A stretch of DNA of 64,000 nucleotides from Pseudovibrio sp. Alg231-02 (GCF_900143565.1 NZ_FREX01000003.1:310001-374000); one strand, 5' to 3'; counted from the first letter of the stretch, positions 18,281-27,663 are shown. The notes: generated by a model from the sequence alone, not told the origin. Translations and numbers: made by a program.

Positions 18281-19624
18281 GTGAATTTTTCGGTTTATTG
18301 GATTGCCCAGAAACTTCGATTTTTTGCTGTTTTTGCAATAGCTTTGGCCTCCGTGCTGACAAATGCTCGTGCAGATGTTGCTGCATGGCTGTTGATGGAT
18401 GCCGATAATGGACGCGTTTTGGAGCAGAACGGCGCTTTCGACCGTTGGTACCCAGCTTCCCTAACAAAGATGATGACCGCCTATATCGCTTTTAAGAGTA
18501 TCTCTCAGGGTGAGATGGCCATGAGCGATATGGTGATGGTCTCTCAAAACGCACTCAATCAACCACCGAGTAAGATGGGCTTCAAAGTTGGGACGACAAT
18601 CACGCTCGACAATGCCTTGAAAATGATCCTTGTGAAGTCGGCCAATGATATTGCAGTAGCTGTTGCTGAACGGGTAGGTGGGACTGAAGAAAGCTTTATC
18701 AGCCAGATGAATGCGACTGCGCGTCGGTTGGGGATGACGCATACTAATTTTGTCAATCCTCACGGGCTACCAGATAATCGTCAGGTTTCATCCGCACGTG
18801 ATATGGCGCTGCTTGCAAGTACGCTGTGGAACCAGTTTCCGCAGTATCGTTCTTATATGAGTCACCCGGGAATTCGATTTGGCCGAAGAACATTTCGGTC
18901 TGGAAATAGAGACTTCCTTCTGCGTACTGCTGGCGCTAACGGATTGAAAACTGGATATATTTGTAATTCCGGTTTCAATGTAGCGACTTCTGCAACACGC
19001 AATGGAAGAACAGTTATCGCTGTTGTTCTGGGGGCAGCTTCCAGCCTGGAGCGCTCAGCCTTTGCTAAGAAGCTTATTGATAGTGGTTTCCAGAAGACAG
19101 CGGGAACTAAAATTACTGCTTTCCGCGGCAGTGGGAATATCAACCCACCAAAGGACCACTATTGTAAGCGCAATGCCAAGCCAACGGCGCAACAACTTGT
19201 TGATCGCTTTGGGACAAAACGTGGTTCTGCCAGCATGATGGCTTATGCCGATGCCGGCAGTCCGAGCCCGCGCGGGAAGTCCATTCGTCTTTCCAAGAAG
19301 AAAGTGAACTGGGGTTTGGTCTATGAAGAAATTCTGGGTCCACAGCTAAAGTCATATGCTCCGGTGACTGTGCGCATTGGCAATGAGCATCCGGTTGTCG
19401 CACTGAAAAAACTTGGAAATGCAGTGCCTTTGCCAATGCCTAAACCAGGGTCGCAAAAAGGTTTGGAGCCTGCGCCGATTGGAGGCATTCAGCAACTTAA
19501 TGTGCCAGTGGGCAAGGGAGCTTCTTTGCGGCCTTTGACATCGACTTCTAAACGAGATTTGTTTGGCAGCCCGGGTGGGCTCTATGCTAATACGTCTGCC
19601 TTCGGTAAAACGCAGTCACCGTAG
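18281..19624 (+). CDS. D-alanyl-D-alanine carboxypeptidase (penicillin-binding protein 5/6 family)
   Basis: Periplasmic serine DD-peptidase of the S11 family that trims peptidoglycan pentapeptides. A signal peptide occupies about residues 1-31, ending at NARA. The catalytic triad of motifs is visible: SLTKM (SxxK), SAND (SxN) and LKTGY (KTG). The catalytic domain ends near residue 270, and a 170-residue Pro/Gly/Lys-rich C-terminal extension follows instead of a standard PBP5 domain. The start is a GTG with GGAGCGG upstream. The CobW gene starts 19 bases after its stop. Confidence 0.93.
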   Translation: MNFSVYWIAQKLRFFAVFAIALASVLTNARADVAAWLLMDADNGRVLEQNGAFDRWYPASLTKMMTAYIAFKSISQGEMAMSDMVMVSQNALNQPPSKMGFKVGTTITLDNALKMILVKSANDIAVAVAERVGGTEESFISQMNATARRLGMTHTNFVNPHGLPDNRQVSSARDMALLASTLWNQFPQYRSYMSHPGIRFGRRTFRSGNRDFLLRTAGANGLKTGYICNSGFNVATSATRNGRTVIAVVLGAASSLERSAFAKKLIDSGFQKTAGTKITAFRGSGNINPPKDHYCKRNAKPTAQQLVDRFGTKRGSASMMAYADAGSPSPRGKSIRLSKKKVNWGLVYEEILGPQLKSYAPVTVRIGNEHPVVALKKLGNAVPLPMPKPGSQKGLEPAPIGGIQQLNVPVGKGASLRPLTSTSKRDLFGSPGGLYANTSAFGKTQSP

Positions 19625-19643
19625 CTACAGGCAGTGCAGAATT

Positions 19644-20780
19644 ATGGCTAGTACCCAAGAGAGGCGGAGTCCGCCAACCCCGATCCCAATGAGCGTCATT
19701 ACTGGCTTTCTGGGAGCAGGTAAAACAACGCTTCTTAATCGAATTCTCAAAGAGCCAGTGTTGGAAAATACAGCAGTCATCATCAATGAGTTTGGTGAGA
19801 TCGGTTTGGACCATTTGCTCGTAGATACCATTGATGATGGGATTATAGAGCTCTCATCTGGTTGTTTGTGCTGCACTATTCGTGGTGATCTCATCAACAC
19901 GCTGGAAGATATTCTGCGCCGTATCGACAATGGCCGCATGAAGAAGATCGACCGTGTGATTATTGAAACAACCGGTTTGGCCGACCCAGCGCCTGTGTTG
20001 CACACTGTGATGCTGCATCCGTATTTGGTCATGAGATATCGGCTTGATGGCGTGGTGACATTGGTCGATTCCGTCAACGGTTTGGATACGATCCATTCTC
20101 ATGAGGAAGCAGTCAAACAAGTTGCTGTTGCTGATCGTATCGTGATGACGAAGACGGATTTGCAGGAGCCTTCTGATGATTTGCTGGCTGAGCTGAAGCA
20201 TCTGAACCCTGGCGCAACTGTGCTTAATGCTCAAGATGGCTCTGCAACGGCTGCTGCACTCATCAACTGCGGACTGTACAATCCTGAGAGCAAAATCCCA
20301 GATGTTCAGAAATGGCTGAGAGAAGAGGCGTACAAAGATGAGCACGCTTCGCATAATCATCACGGACACCATCACCATCACGACCCAAACCGCCATGGTA
20401 AAGATGTTCGCGCCTTTACGCTTGAGACTGACAGCGCGATCCCCAATGCTGCACTGGAGATGTTCCTAGATCTACTGCGCTCTGCACATGGCCCTAAGCT
20501 TTTGCGCGTTAAGGGGATTATAAAGACTGTAGAACACCCGGATCAGCCTTTGGTGATCCATGGGGTGCAGCATGTCTTCCATCCACCTGCACGGCTTGCA
20601 GAATGGCCTGATGCGGATCAGAGAACGCGGCTCGTCTTCATTACCAAAGGCCTTTCTGAGGGCTTTGTGAAGAAGATGTTTGATGCATTCACCGGCGGTG
20701 TTGCTGCCGACACGCCTGACCGCACTGCGATGATGGATAATCCACTTTCCATTGGTGGATTCAGCGGTACGTTTAAGTAA
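19644..20780 (+). CDS. CobW/COG0523 family GTP-binding metallochaperone
   Basis: G3E-family P-loop GTPase. The P-loop is ITGFLGAGKTTLLNRIL near residue 20, the metal-binding Cys motif is GCLCCTIRGDL, and the switch region is IETTGLADPAPV. A histidine-rich loop (HNHHGHHHHHDPNRH, about residues 235-249) should bind Zn, Co or Ni. The C-terminal CobW_C domain ends with VFITKGL. The start is the ATG at 19644, inside the longer open frame that overlaps the preceding gene. It is not near cobalamin genes on this strand, so zinc homeostasis is as likely as a B12 role. It probably shares a transcript with the DD-carboxypeptidase gene. Confidence 0.9.
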   Translation: MASTQERRSPPTPIPMSVITGFLGAGKTTLLNRILKEPVLENTAVIINEFGEIGLDHLLVDTIDDGIIELSSGCLCCTIRGDLINTLEDILRRIDNGRMKKIDRVIIETTGLADPAPVLHTVMLHPYLVMRYRLDGVVTLVDSVNGLDTIHSHEEAVKQVAVADRIVMTKTDLQEPSDDLLAELKHLNPGATVLNAQDGSATAAALINCGLYNPESKIPDVQKWLREEAYKDEHASHNHHGHHHHHDPNRHGKDVRAFTLETDSAIPNAALEMFLDLLRSAHGPKLLRVKGIIKTVEHPDQPLVIHGVQHVFHPPARLAEWPDADQRTRLVFITKGLSEGFVKKMFDAFTGGVAADTPDRTAMMDNPLSIGGFSGTFK

Positions 20781-20800
20781 CCAGCTGAACAGCAGCAATA

Positions 20801-20828
20801 AAAAAGCCCGCTCAAGTGGCGGGCTTTT
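20801..20828 (+). terminator. Bidirectional terminator between CobW and hydroxyacyl-CoA dehydrogenase genes
   Basis: AAAAGCCCGC pairs with GCGGGCTTTT around TCAAGTG, flanked by A and T runs between two convergent genes. Confidence 0.9.
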
Positions 20829-20846
20829 GTGTGTCTTATAAACGCT

Positions 20847-21728
20847 TTAGCGCGTAGGGACCGGAACCTCACCGCGGTAGTCATAGAAACCGCGCTGGGT
20901 TTTGCGTCCAAGCCAGCCAGCCTCAACGTACTTCACGAGTAGTGGGCACGGGCGGTATTTGCTGTCTGCGAGGCCTTCATAGAGCACCTGCATGATAGAC
21001 AGGCAAATATCCAGACCAATGAAATCAGCCAGTTGCAGCGGGCCCATCGGGTGATTTGCACCCAGGCGCATTGCTGTGTCGATTGCTTCAACGGAGCCAA
21101 CACCTTCATAGAGAGTGTAGATCGCTTCGTTGATCATTGGCAGCAGAATACGGTTCACCATAAAGGCTGGGAAGTCTTCTGAAACTGCAATCGTTTTATG
21201 CAAACCGAGGGTGTAGCCCTTGGAAAGTTCAAAGGTTTCATCGCTGGTTGCAATGCCACGAACAAGCTCAACAAGTTCCATAAGCGGAACCGGATTCATG
21301 AAGTGGATACCGATGAATTTTTCCGGACGGTCTGTAGCGGATGCCAGACGCGTGATGGAAATAGACGAAGTGTTTGTGCCAAGAATGGCATCAGGCTTCA
21401 AAATCGGGCAAACACTTTGATAAACCTTGCGTTTGACCTGCTCGTTTTCACTCACAGCTTCAACAACGAGGTCTGCATCGCTTAGGGATTTAACATCGTC
21501 AGATGTTTTGATACGGGTAAGAGCGAGGTCGCGATCTTCTTCAGTGATCGTGCCCTTTGAGATCTGACGTGCCATATTGCCATTGATGCTGGCCAGGCCT
21601 CTGTCGATACGATCCTGATCGATATCGTGAAGCACGACATCGTATCCTGCCAAAGCACTTACGTGTGCGATGCCATTGCCCATTTGACCGGCGCCAATAA
21701 CACCGACTTTCTTTACTTCGACCACCAT
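20847..21728 (-). CDS. 3-hydroxybutyryl-CoA dehydrogenase
   Basis: NAD(P)-dependent dehydrogenase of the 3-hydroxyacyl-CoA family, interconverting acetoacetyl-CoA and 3-hydroxybutyryl-CoA. A Rossmann fold starts KKVGVIGAGQMGNGIAHVSA. The substrate-site pattern is GIHFMNPVPLMELVE, with the catalytic His, and NRILLPMINEAIY. The C-terminal domain contains ANHPMGPLQLADFIGLD and ends RKTQRGFYDYRGE. It has 293 residues from the ATG at 21728 (a TTG lies four codons further upstream). It lies downstream of etfBA, which supports a role in fatty-acid or butanoate oxidation. Confidence 0.94.
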   Translation of the reverse strand: MVVEVKKVGVIGAGQMGNGIAHVSALAGYDVVLHDIDQDRIDRGLASINGNMARQISKGTITEEDRDLALTRIKTSDDVKSLSDADLVVEAVSENEQVKRKVYQSVCPILKPDAILGTNTSSISITRLASATDRPEKFIGIHFMNPVPLMELVELVRGIATSDETFELSKGYTLGLHKTIAVSEDFPAFMVNRILLPMINEAIYTLYEGVGSVEAIDTAMRLGANHPMGPLQLADFIGLDICLSIMQVLYEGLADSKYRPCPLLVKYVEAGWLGRKTQRGFYDYRGEVPVPTR

Positions 21729-21874
21729 TGTCAGATCCAAATTCTTACAAGCATCGGTTAAACGTGCTTTGACGTTCTCGTAACAACATACATCGCAAGT
21801 CTTGCCTCAAACAGCAAGAACCCCAGAATGAAATATTAACATCCCGGGGTTCCTGAAAAGCTAATCAAATATGA

Positions 21875-22804
21875 TTAGAGGGCTTTTTCCAGTTCAGGAA
21901 GAGCCTCGAACAGGTCTGCGACAAGTCCGTAATCAGCAACCTGGAAGATTGGTGCTTCTTCGTCTTTGTTAATTGCGACGATGATCTTGGAATCTTTCAT
22001 GCCTGCAAGGTGCTGAATTGCACCGGAAATGCCGCAAGCGATGTAAAGATCAGGTGCAACAACCTTACCGGTCTGACCAACCTGCCAATCGTTTGGTGCG
22101 TAACCAGCATCAACAGCTGCACGGGATGCACCGATTGCTGCGCCGAGCTTATCAGCAACAGGGGTGATGACTTCGTTGAACTTCTCTTCGGAACCGAGAG
22201 CACGACCACCGGAGATGATGATCTTAGCGCCTGCGAGTTCTGGACGATCAGAAGCTGCGATTTCTTCACCCATGAAGGAGGAAATTGCCGGATCAGCAGA
22301 AGCTGCAGCAGCTTCAACCGGAGCAGAGCCACCTTCAGCAGTTGCAGCGAAGGATGCTGTACGAACAGTCAGAACCTTCTTTGCATCAGCAGACTGTACA
22401 GTCTGAATTGCGTTACCTGCGTAGATTGGACGCTTGAACGTGTCTGCAGATTCAACGGCAATGATTTCAGAGATCTGCATCACGTCGAGTTTGGCAGCAA
22501 CGCGTGGCAGAGTGTTTTTGCCATTGGTTGTCGCAGCAGCAACAACAGCGTCGTAATCAGCAGCAAGTGCAACGATCAGATCGCCAACTGGTTCAGCAAG
22601 CTGGTGCTCATATGCTGCATCATCAGCAACAAGAACTTTAGCAACGCCAGACAGTTTGGAAGCAGCTTCAGCTGCCGCGCCACAGTCTTTACCAGCAACG
22701 AGAACATGAACGTCGCCGCCCATTTCTACAGCTGCTGTCAGTGCCTTAGCCGTTGCTTCGTTCAAAGCAGAATTGGAATGTTCAGCCACAAGAAGCGTGG
22801 TCAT
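21875..22804 (-). CDS. etfA: Electron transfer flavoprotein alpha subunit
   Basis: FAD-binding subunit of the ETF heterodimer that passes electrons from acyl-CoA dehydrogenases to ETF-ubiquinone oxidoreductase. The N-terminal half begins TTLLVAEHSNSALNEATAKAL. The FAD domain shows KIIISGGRALGSEEKF, IGASRAAVDAGY, QVGQTGKVVAPDLYIACGISGAIQHL and SKIIVAINKDEEAPIFQVADYGLV. It has 309 residues. It follows etfB after 24 bases. Confidence 0.97.
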   Translation of the reverse strand: MTTLLVAEHSNSALNEATAKALTAAVEMGGDVHVLVAGKDCGAAAEAASKLSGVAKVLVADDAAYEHQLAEPVGDLIVALAADYDAVVAAATTNGKNTLPRVAAKLDVMQISEIIAVESADTFKRPIYAGNAIQTVQSADAKKVLTVRTASFAATAEGGSAPVEAAAASADPAISSFMGEEIAASDRPELAGAKIIISGGRALGSEEKFNEVITPVADKLGAAIGASRAAVDAGYAPNDWQVGQTGKVVAPDLYIACGISGAIQHLAGMKDSKIIVAINKDEEAPIFQVADYGLVADLFEALPELEKAL

Positions 22805-22828
22805 AATGCTAACTCCTCTTGACCTATC

Positions 22829-23578
22829 TTAAAGAACGCCAGCTTCGTTTTTGAGCTTGTCTACCAGCTCATCAACGGAAGCGACTTTAACGCCTGCCTT
22901 GCGTGCATCAGGCTCAGCAGTGTTGAGAACCTTGAGGCGAGGGGTAGCGTCTACGCCATAGTCCGCCAATGTTTTCTCAGCAATCGGCTTTTTCTTAGCC
23001 TTCATGATGTTTGGCAGAGAAGCGTAGCGAGGCTCGTTCAAACGCAGGTCAGTGGTGACAATCGCTGGCATGTTCAGCTTAACAGTCTGCAGACCACCGT
23101 CGATCTCGCGGGTGACGTCTACTGTGTTATCGCCAAGGTCAACCTTGGAAGCGAATGTGCCCTGTGCCCAGCCCAAAAGTGCAGCAAGCATCTGACCAGT
23201 CTGGTTACAGTCGTCATCGATCGCCTGTTTGCCGAGGATAACGAGACCTGGCTCTTCTTCGTCAACGATGCCTTTGAGAACCTTAGCTACTGCGAGAGGC
23301 TCCGCAACGTCGTCGGTCTGAACGAGGATACCGCGGTCAGCGCCCATTGCGAGGCCGGTGCGGATCGTTTCAGTCGCCTGCTTAGGGCCGATGGAAACAA
23401 CAATGATCTCAGTTGCTTTACCAGCTTCCTTCAGGCGAAGAGCCTCTTCAACGGCGATTTCGTCGAAAGGGTTCATGGACATTTTGACGTTTGCGAGTTC
23501 AACGCCGGAGCCATCCGCTTTCACGCGAACTTTTACGTTATAGTCAACGACCCGTTTTACGGGCACGAGAATTTTCAT
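22829..23578 (-). CDS. etfB: Electron transfer flavoprotein beta subunit
   Basis: AMP-binding partner of EtfA. It begins [20 protein letters not shown] and carries [60 protein letters not shown] and [28 protein letters not shown]-type signature elements in its C-terminal half. The length of 249 residues is standard. It is the first gene of the etfB-etfA unit, with a promoter about 120 bases upstream. Confidence 0.97.
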   Translation of the reverse strand: MKILVPVKRVVDYNVKVRVKADGSGVELANVKMSMNPFDEIAVEEALRLKEAGKATEIIVVSIGPKQATETIRTGLAMGADRGILVQTDDVAEPLAVAKVLKGIVDEEEPGLVILGKQAIDDDCNQTGQMLAALLGWAQGTFASKVDLGDNTVDVTREIDGGLQTVKLNMPAIVTTDLRLNEPRYASLPNIMKAKKKPIAEKTLADYGVDATPRLKVLNTAEPDARKAGVKVASVDELVDKLKNEAGVL

Positions 23579-23698
23579 GTTCCTAGAACCTCCACTAGAA
23601 ATGCAGGGGAGTATGCGTCGCCACCAAGTTGATAAGACACAGCTTCCGCCGGGCTACCAGAGCCAAAAGGGAATGCAAATTGCATTACATTTGCGGCG

Positions 23699-23727
23699 AC
23701 CGTACTGAGCAATTTTGGGGCTGTCAA
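23699..23727 (-). promoter_or_regulatory. Sigma-70-type promoter of etfBA
   Basis: On the minus strand TTGACA (23727-23722) and TACGGT (23704-23699) are separated by 17 bases. It is 121 bases upstream of the etfB ATG and well placed to drive etfBA. Confidence 0.55.
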
Positions 23728-23868
23728 CGATCGCCTAGGGTAAATAGGTATTGGGTTTCAACCAATGTATAAGGCCAAGTGGCCTTATGGTGAAGATAGT
23801 TGTCCATAAGTGTTGATAGTTTACCTATTCGTCAATCACCTTTGATCAAATTCTTCATCAAAAAACCG

Positions 23869-24444
23869 CTATCTGTTTTTGCCCGCTACCCACAAAACAT
23901 CGCCTTCGCCCTTCAAATTTGCATAGCGAGATGCAACGAAGAAGAGGTCGGAGAGGCGGTTGAGATACTGCAGAGCTTGCTTGTTGACCTTCTCTTTTTG
24001 AGAGAGTGCTGCAACGAGACGCTCAGCGCGGCGTGAGACGGTTCTGGCTTGATGCAAGTGCGTTGCCAGCGGTGTGCCACCCGGTAATACAAATGATTTC
24101 AACGGTGTAAGCTCAACGTTCATCTGGTCGATTGCGTCTTCCAGAGCGCTGACCTGATTATCTGTGATGCGCAGCGGTTCGTATCCGAGGTCTTCGCCGG
24201 TGTCTGGTGTTGCCAGATCGGCGCCGAGATCGAACAAGTCATTCTGAATACGGCCAAGCAGTTCATCCAATACTGGCATCTCTTTGGATGCGTGCAGGCG
24301 GACTATGCCGACGACTGAGTTGGTTTCATCAACGGTTCCGTAGGCCTCAATGCGCAGATCATGCTTTTGCCTGCGCTCTCCGCTGCCAAGTGCAGTGGTG
24401 CCGTCGTCGCCAGTTTTTGTATAGATCTTATTGAGAGTGACCAT
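23869..24444 (-). CDS. Cob(I)yrinic acid a,c-diamide adenosyltransferase, PduO type
   Basis: Transfers the adenosyl group of ATP to cob(I)alamin to form adenosylcobalamin. The ATP-binding N terminus reads YTKTGDDGTTALGSGERR, followed by EAYGTVDETNSVVGI. The C-terminal helices hold FVLPGGTPLATHLHQART and the signature VSRRAERLV. The length of 191 residues is normal for PduO-type enzymes. It follows a small HIG1-like gene after 23 bases and a TspO gene further upstream on the same strand. Confidence 0.93.
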   Translation of the reverse strand: MVTLNKIYTKTGDDGTTALGSGERRQKHDLRIEAYGTVDETNSVVGIVRLHASKEMPVLDELLGRIQNDLFDLGADLATPDTGEDLGYEPLRITDNQVSALEDAIDQMNVELTPLKSFVLPGGTPLATHLHQARTVSRRAERLVAALSQKEKVNKQALQYLNRLSDLFFVASRYANLKGEGDVLWVAGKNR

Positions 24445-24467
24445 TTTCTACCAGTTTCAAACCAAAA

Positions 24468-24662
24468 TCAGGATGTGCTTGCGAAGTAAACGGAAAGCAT
24501 AATCAATATGATAGCTGCGAACTGCAACAGAACACGATATCTCATAAGCTTTTGCGAACGGTTTGGATCTCCACCGCGCATCATGTTCCAAAGGCCGAGG
24601 GCGAGGACCAGAGCGACGGCGAAAAGAGCAATAGGAACTAGAGTGGCAACAATACCGCTCAT
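24468..24662 (-). CDS. Small twin-transmembrane protein (HIG1-like)
   Basis: A 64-residue protein with two hydrophobic helices separated by the basic loop RGGDPNRSQKLMRYRVLLQ, which resembles the hypoxia-induced gene 1 domain found in small respiratory-chain assembly proteins. The start at 24662 (MSGIVATLVPIALFAV) is set by a GGAG seven bases upstream. Its location just upstream of the cobalamin adenosyltransferase gene on the same strand is common in Rhizobiales. The actual role here is unknown. Confidence 0.75.
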   Translation of the reverse strand: MSGIVATLVPIALFAVALVLALGLWNMMRGGDPNRSQKLMRYRVLLQFAAIILIMLSVYFASTS

Positions 24663-24702
24663 CAAAATCTCCAATAATAAAAGTCTCGATTGAGGTGTTG
24701 GA

Positions 24703-25233
24703 TTAATTCAGAACCACAATAGAGGCATTCAGGACGGCTGCAAAGCTAACCCAAAGGAGATAGGGCAGATATAGCCATGCTGCAAAGATTTGCGCTCTAT
24801 AAAATAGGCGGAAAGTGAAAAAACTTAGCGCGAGCAAGATGATAAGGACAACAAGGCCAAGTGTCGGGTTTTGCTGTCCGAAGAATGCCCAGGACCAAAT
24901 TCCGTTTAAAAACAATACTATAACGAAAGTTAACTGAATGCTGGTTTTCGAAGGTGGTTTGGTTGCCTCGTTGGTGCCAGTCTGTTGAAATTCGGTGGCC
25001 AGCCAGATGCTGATGCCAAGAAGTGCGTAAAGAACGGACCAGACCGGCGCAAAAATCCAATCAGGTGGATTGAAGGATGGTTTGTTGAGAGAGGCGTACC
25101 ATTCAGGGATGGCCGGCGCAGTAACGATGCCGCCGTAAGCTGCTGTTGCATAACACAAAAGCCCCCATCCAACGAGACGACTCCAGACAACTCTGTTCTT
25201 TAACTTGGCTTTTGTGGTGTCGCTAAGGGGCAC
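24703..25233 (-). CDS. tspO: TspO/MBR family tryptophan-rich sensory protein
   Basis: Five-helix outer- or inner-membrane protein that binds porphyrins and cholesterol-like ligands. The signature ALNKPSFNPPDWIFAPVW is present as SLNKPSFNPPDWIFAPVWSV (about residues 50-69), and the C terminus has LYLPYLLWVSFAAVLNASI. A GTG at 25233 is preferred because AAAGGA lies just upstream; an in-frame ATG at 25281 would add 16 residues. It is adjacent to tetrapyrrole-related adenosyltransferase pduO and is divergent from an MFS transporter gene. Confidence 0.9.
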   Translation of the reverse strand: MPLSDTTKAKLKNRVVWSRLVGWGLLCYATAAYGGIVTAPAIPEWYASLNKPSFNPPDWIFAPVWSVLYALLGISIWLATEFQQTGTNEATKPPSKTSIQLTFVIVLFLNGIWSWAFFGQQNPTLGLVVLIILLALSFFTFRLFYRAQIFAAWLYLPYLLWVSFAAVLNASIVVLN

Positions 25234-25415
25234 GGAAATTCCTTTTGAAAGGTTTTGTGCAGAGTTGCGTTTTTTGCGCATATTCCGCGTTGATTTGCGT
25301 TGTTACGTCAGCAAACGGCGTTGTGTTGTATTAGGTGCTCTACACAGCTTGCATTTTTCTAAAATATCACGCTAGATATTTAATAGGTCGTTTTTCTCTC
25401 TTCAAAGCTTTTTCC

Positions 25416-26567
25416 ATGACACAACAAGCAGTCCTTGGTGCGCGCGATGTGAATCTTATTCGCGGCGTCTTCTTTCTTCAACCCATCGCGCTTGGCGCCT
25501 GGTTTCCACGCATCGCAGAAATTCAGCAAAGACTTCAGGTGAGTGAAGGGGAGTTTGCCCTTGCTCTTGTCGGAATGCCGGTTGGGCTGCTGTTCATGCT
25601 GATGTTTGCCGGGCGGCTGACGGAGAAGTTTGGAGCGCGCCAGCTTTTGATCGCGGGTCTGTTTGCGTTCATCTGTCTGATGCCATTGCCGACGTATGCC
25701 GAATCCATTCTGCAGCTGTTTGTTTATTTGGCAGTTGTTGGCAGCGCATTGGCGTTTGTGGAACTGTGCATGAACGTGATTGCGGATAAGACCGAGCGGA
25801 AAAGCGGACAGCTCATTATGTCGGGTTGTCATGGCTTGTGGAGCCTTGGTGTGCTGGTGGGAAGTCTGATCAGCTCAGGCTTTTCCTGGTTTGGCTATGG
25901 GCCATCTGAAAGCATTCTCATGGCAAGTGGTATGGCGTTGTTGCCTGCGCTGTTTACCTCCTACAGCCTGACAGAAGGCCGGGAGCCGGATGTCGCTGAG
26001 AAGTCTGAAAGTGGTTTCCAAATGCCGAGCGGAGCGCTGATCGCGGTGTGCTTCTTTGCGTTTGGCATCACCATGACGGAAGGGGCGATTGCGGACTGGT
26101 CTGCGATTTATGTGACTGATCTGTTTGATCTATCAGCTGGTTACGCGGGTATTGCTTATAGTGCCTTTGCTTTGATGGTGACCTTCGGACGCTTAACCGG
26201 AGACTGGTTGCGATCTCGTGTTGACGTTCAGATCGCAGCTGCCGGGATTGTTATCCTTGCTCTCATTGGCGTCGGAATTCTGGTGATTTCGCCGAACTAT
26301 GCGGTGTCATTGCTTGGTTTCGGTCTGGTCGGGCTGGGTGTTTCCGGTGGCTTTCCACTGGCTGTTACGGCTGCTGCTGAAAAACCGGGCCGCTCTGCTG
26401 CTGTCAATGTGGGCTTGATGACCCAGATTGCACTGGGTGGTTTCCTCGTGGGTCCTCTCGTCATCGGCTATGCCGCTGATCACCTCGGTATCCAGGGCGG
26501 CTTTATGCTGATGTTACCGGCACTTGTGCTGAGTTTGCTGATGAGCCGGTCTCTGATTAAGCGGTGA
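25416..26567 (+). CDS. Major facilitator superfamily transporter
   Basis: Twelve-helix inner-membrane transporter of 383 residues. Visible elements are the first cytoplasmic loop motif MFAGRLTEKFGARQLLIAG (an MFS motif A variant) and repeated Gly-rich helices such as LLGFGLVGLGVSGGFPLAV. The sequence GCHGLWSLGVLVGSLI resembles the FucP/YbjJ-like branch, so sugar or small-molecule efflux are both possible. The substrate is unknown. The ATG at 25416 gives MTQQAVLGARDVNLIRGVFF; the longer frame upstream has no ribosome binding site. The next gene starts 8 bases after its stop. Confidence 0.85.
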   Translation: MTQQAVLGARDVNLIRGVFFLQPIALGAWFPRIAEIQQRLQVSEGEFALALVGMPVGLLFMLMFAGRLTEKFGARQLLIAGLFAFICLMPLPTYAESILQLFVYLAVVGSALAFVELCMNVIADKTERKSGQLIMSGCHGLWSLGVLVGSLISSGFSWFGYGPSESILMASGMALLPALFTSYSLTEGREPDVAEKSESGFQMPSGALIAVCFFAFGITMTEGAIADWSAIYVTDLFDLSAGYAGIAYSAFALMVTFGRLTGDWLRSRVDVQIAAAGIVILALIGVGILVISPNYAVSLLGFGLVGLGVSGGFPLAVTAAAEKPGRSAAVNVGLMTQIALGGFLVGPLVIGYAADHLGIQGGFMLMLPALVLSLLMSRSLIKR

Positions 26568-26575
26568 GGGGAAGT

Positions 26576-27082
26576 ATGAGAGAACTAGAGATTAGTTTTC
26601 GGAGCATTCCTGCAACGTTGACATACAAACTACGTCAGCAAGTGCTCTGGCCAGAATCTCCCATAGAACGGGTCATGGTTCCAGAAGATCACCAAGCCCT
26701 TCATATTGGAGCCTTTGAAGAAGAAAACCTGATTGGTGTTGGGTCTTTCTTCTTCGATCTGCCCTCTGTGAGACTGCGAAAGCTGGCAGTGTTGCCAGAA
26801 AAGCAAGGGCGCGGCATCGGAAGTAGCCTCATTCGTTTTGCTGCAAATCAGCCTGACCTACAAAAGGCAGACAACATCTGGTGCGATGCAAGAGAAGATG
26901 CCGTTGCTTTCTACCAGCGCTTGGGTTTCAAGTTTGAAGGGGATATCTTCGAGAAATTCGGAGTGAATTACCAACGTGCCTGTGCTGAGATTGCTGCGGT
27001 TGCGCAGCATTTAGTTAGAGATGAGGCGGTCTCGTATGGTGCTCACCTGTTGGGGCAGGGAAATACGCAAAACAGGCCTTAA
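26576..27082 (+). CDS. GNAT family N-acetyltransferase
   Basis: Acetyl-CoA-dependent acyltransferase of 168 residues. Motif A reads VRLRKLAVLPEKQGRGIGSSLIRFA, with the acetyl-CoA pyrophosphate loop QGRGIG at about residues 80-85. Motif B is IWCDAREDAVAFYQRLGFKFEGD. The ATG at 26576 has AGGGGA upstream. It is probably co-transcribed with the MFS gene. The substrate cannot be deduced. Confidence 0.85.
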   Translation: MRELEISFRSIPATLTYKLRQQVLWPESPIERVMVPEDHQALHIGAFEEENLIGVGSFFFDLPSVRLRKLAVLPEKQGRGIGSSLIRFAANQPDLQKADNIWCDAREDAVAFYQRLGFKFEGDIFEKFGVNYQRACAEIAAVAQHLVRDEAVSYGAHLLGQGNTQNRP

Positions 27083-27199
27083 TCTCAAATGCCTTGATAG
27101 CGTGAGTTAGTTTTTCTTTTAAGTGACAAATAAGACAGCTGGTCGGCAAGAGTACTTCTAGGATTGACACAGTGTTCAATCGAGAAAGGCATATGCCCC

Positions 27200-27634
27200 G
27201 TGTCTAAGCAGAATGCAGAAAATGTATTGGTGCTCTTTGGAGAGCAGATCGGCCTTAGCAACTTGTGTCTGACAGAGGCTGGTGAATGTGTTCTTCAGTT
27301 TGATGAGTTGGTGTTGCAGCTGTTTTGCGGTGATGAGTGGCTGAAAGCGCTGATCGTGCTGAGTGACGAAGACGAAGTACCTGCAAACATGATGGCAAAG
27401 ATGCTGCATGAGAATTTTCATGCAGTGCATGCTTATAGTTTTGCACGCACTCCGATGGGGCAGGCTGCGTTGTTGGCGTCGTTGCCAACCTCTTCTCTCA
27501 ACTTAACAATTTTCTCGCAATGGGTTGAGGAGATCCTGAAAGTTGCTGGCAGCTGGCAAGCTAAATTGCAAGGCGCTGAGCTAGTGCGATCTGAAGTCCT
27601 GAGGCTTGGCACAGTTGATTTTCTCCCCGTGTAA
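27200..27634 (+). CDS. Type III secretion chaperone, CesT/SycE-like
   Basis: Small acidic class I effector chaperone of 144 residues. The family pattern is clear: LFGEQIGLSNLCLTEAGECV, then LQFDELVLQLFCGDEWLKALIVL, a helix with MMAKMLHENF, and a final segment FSQWVEEILKVAGSWQAKL. Such proteins dimerise, bind the N-terminal domain of one effector in the cytoplasm and keep it ready for export. The start is a GTG with AAAGG ten bases upstream; a TTG at 27164 is less likely. The gene for an OspF/SpvC-type protein begins 29 bases downstream, which makes that protein the obvious client. Confidence 0.85.
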   Translation: MSKQNAENVLVLFGEQIGLSNLCLTEAGECVLQFDELVLQLFCGDEWLKALIVLSDEDEVPANMMAKMLHENFHAVHAYSFARTPMGQAALLASLPTSSLNLTIFSQWVEEILKVAGSWQAKLQGAELVRSEVLRLGTVDFLPV

Positions 27635-27663
27635 TCCCAACGATAAAAATTTGGAATATCCTC

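Noticed and set aside
23769-23788. Hairpin ATAAGGCC...GGCCTTAT between the adenosyltransferase and etfB genes
   Set aside because: It is a good stem but has no T run on either strand and no evident partner signal; could be incidental.
27164-27194. TTGACA at 27164 as -35 of the chaperone promoter
   Set aside because: The best -10 candidate needs a 19-base spacer and would start the transcript at the GTG itself; too weak to annotate.
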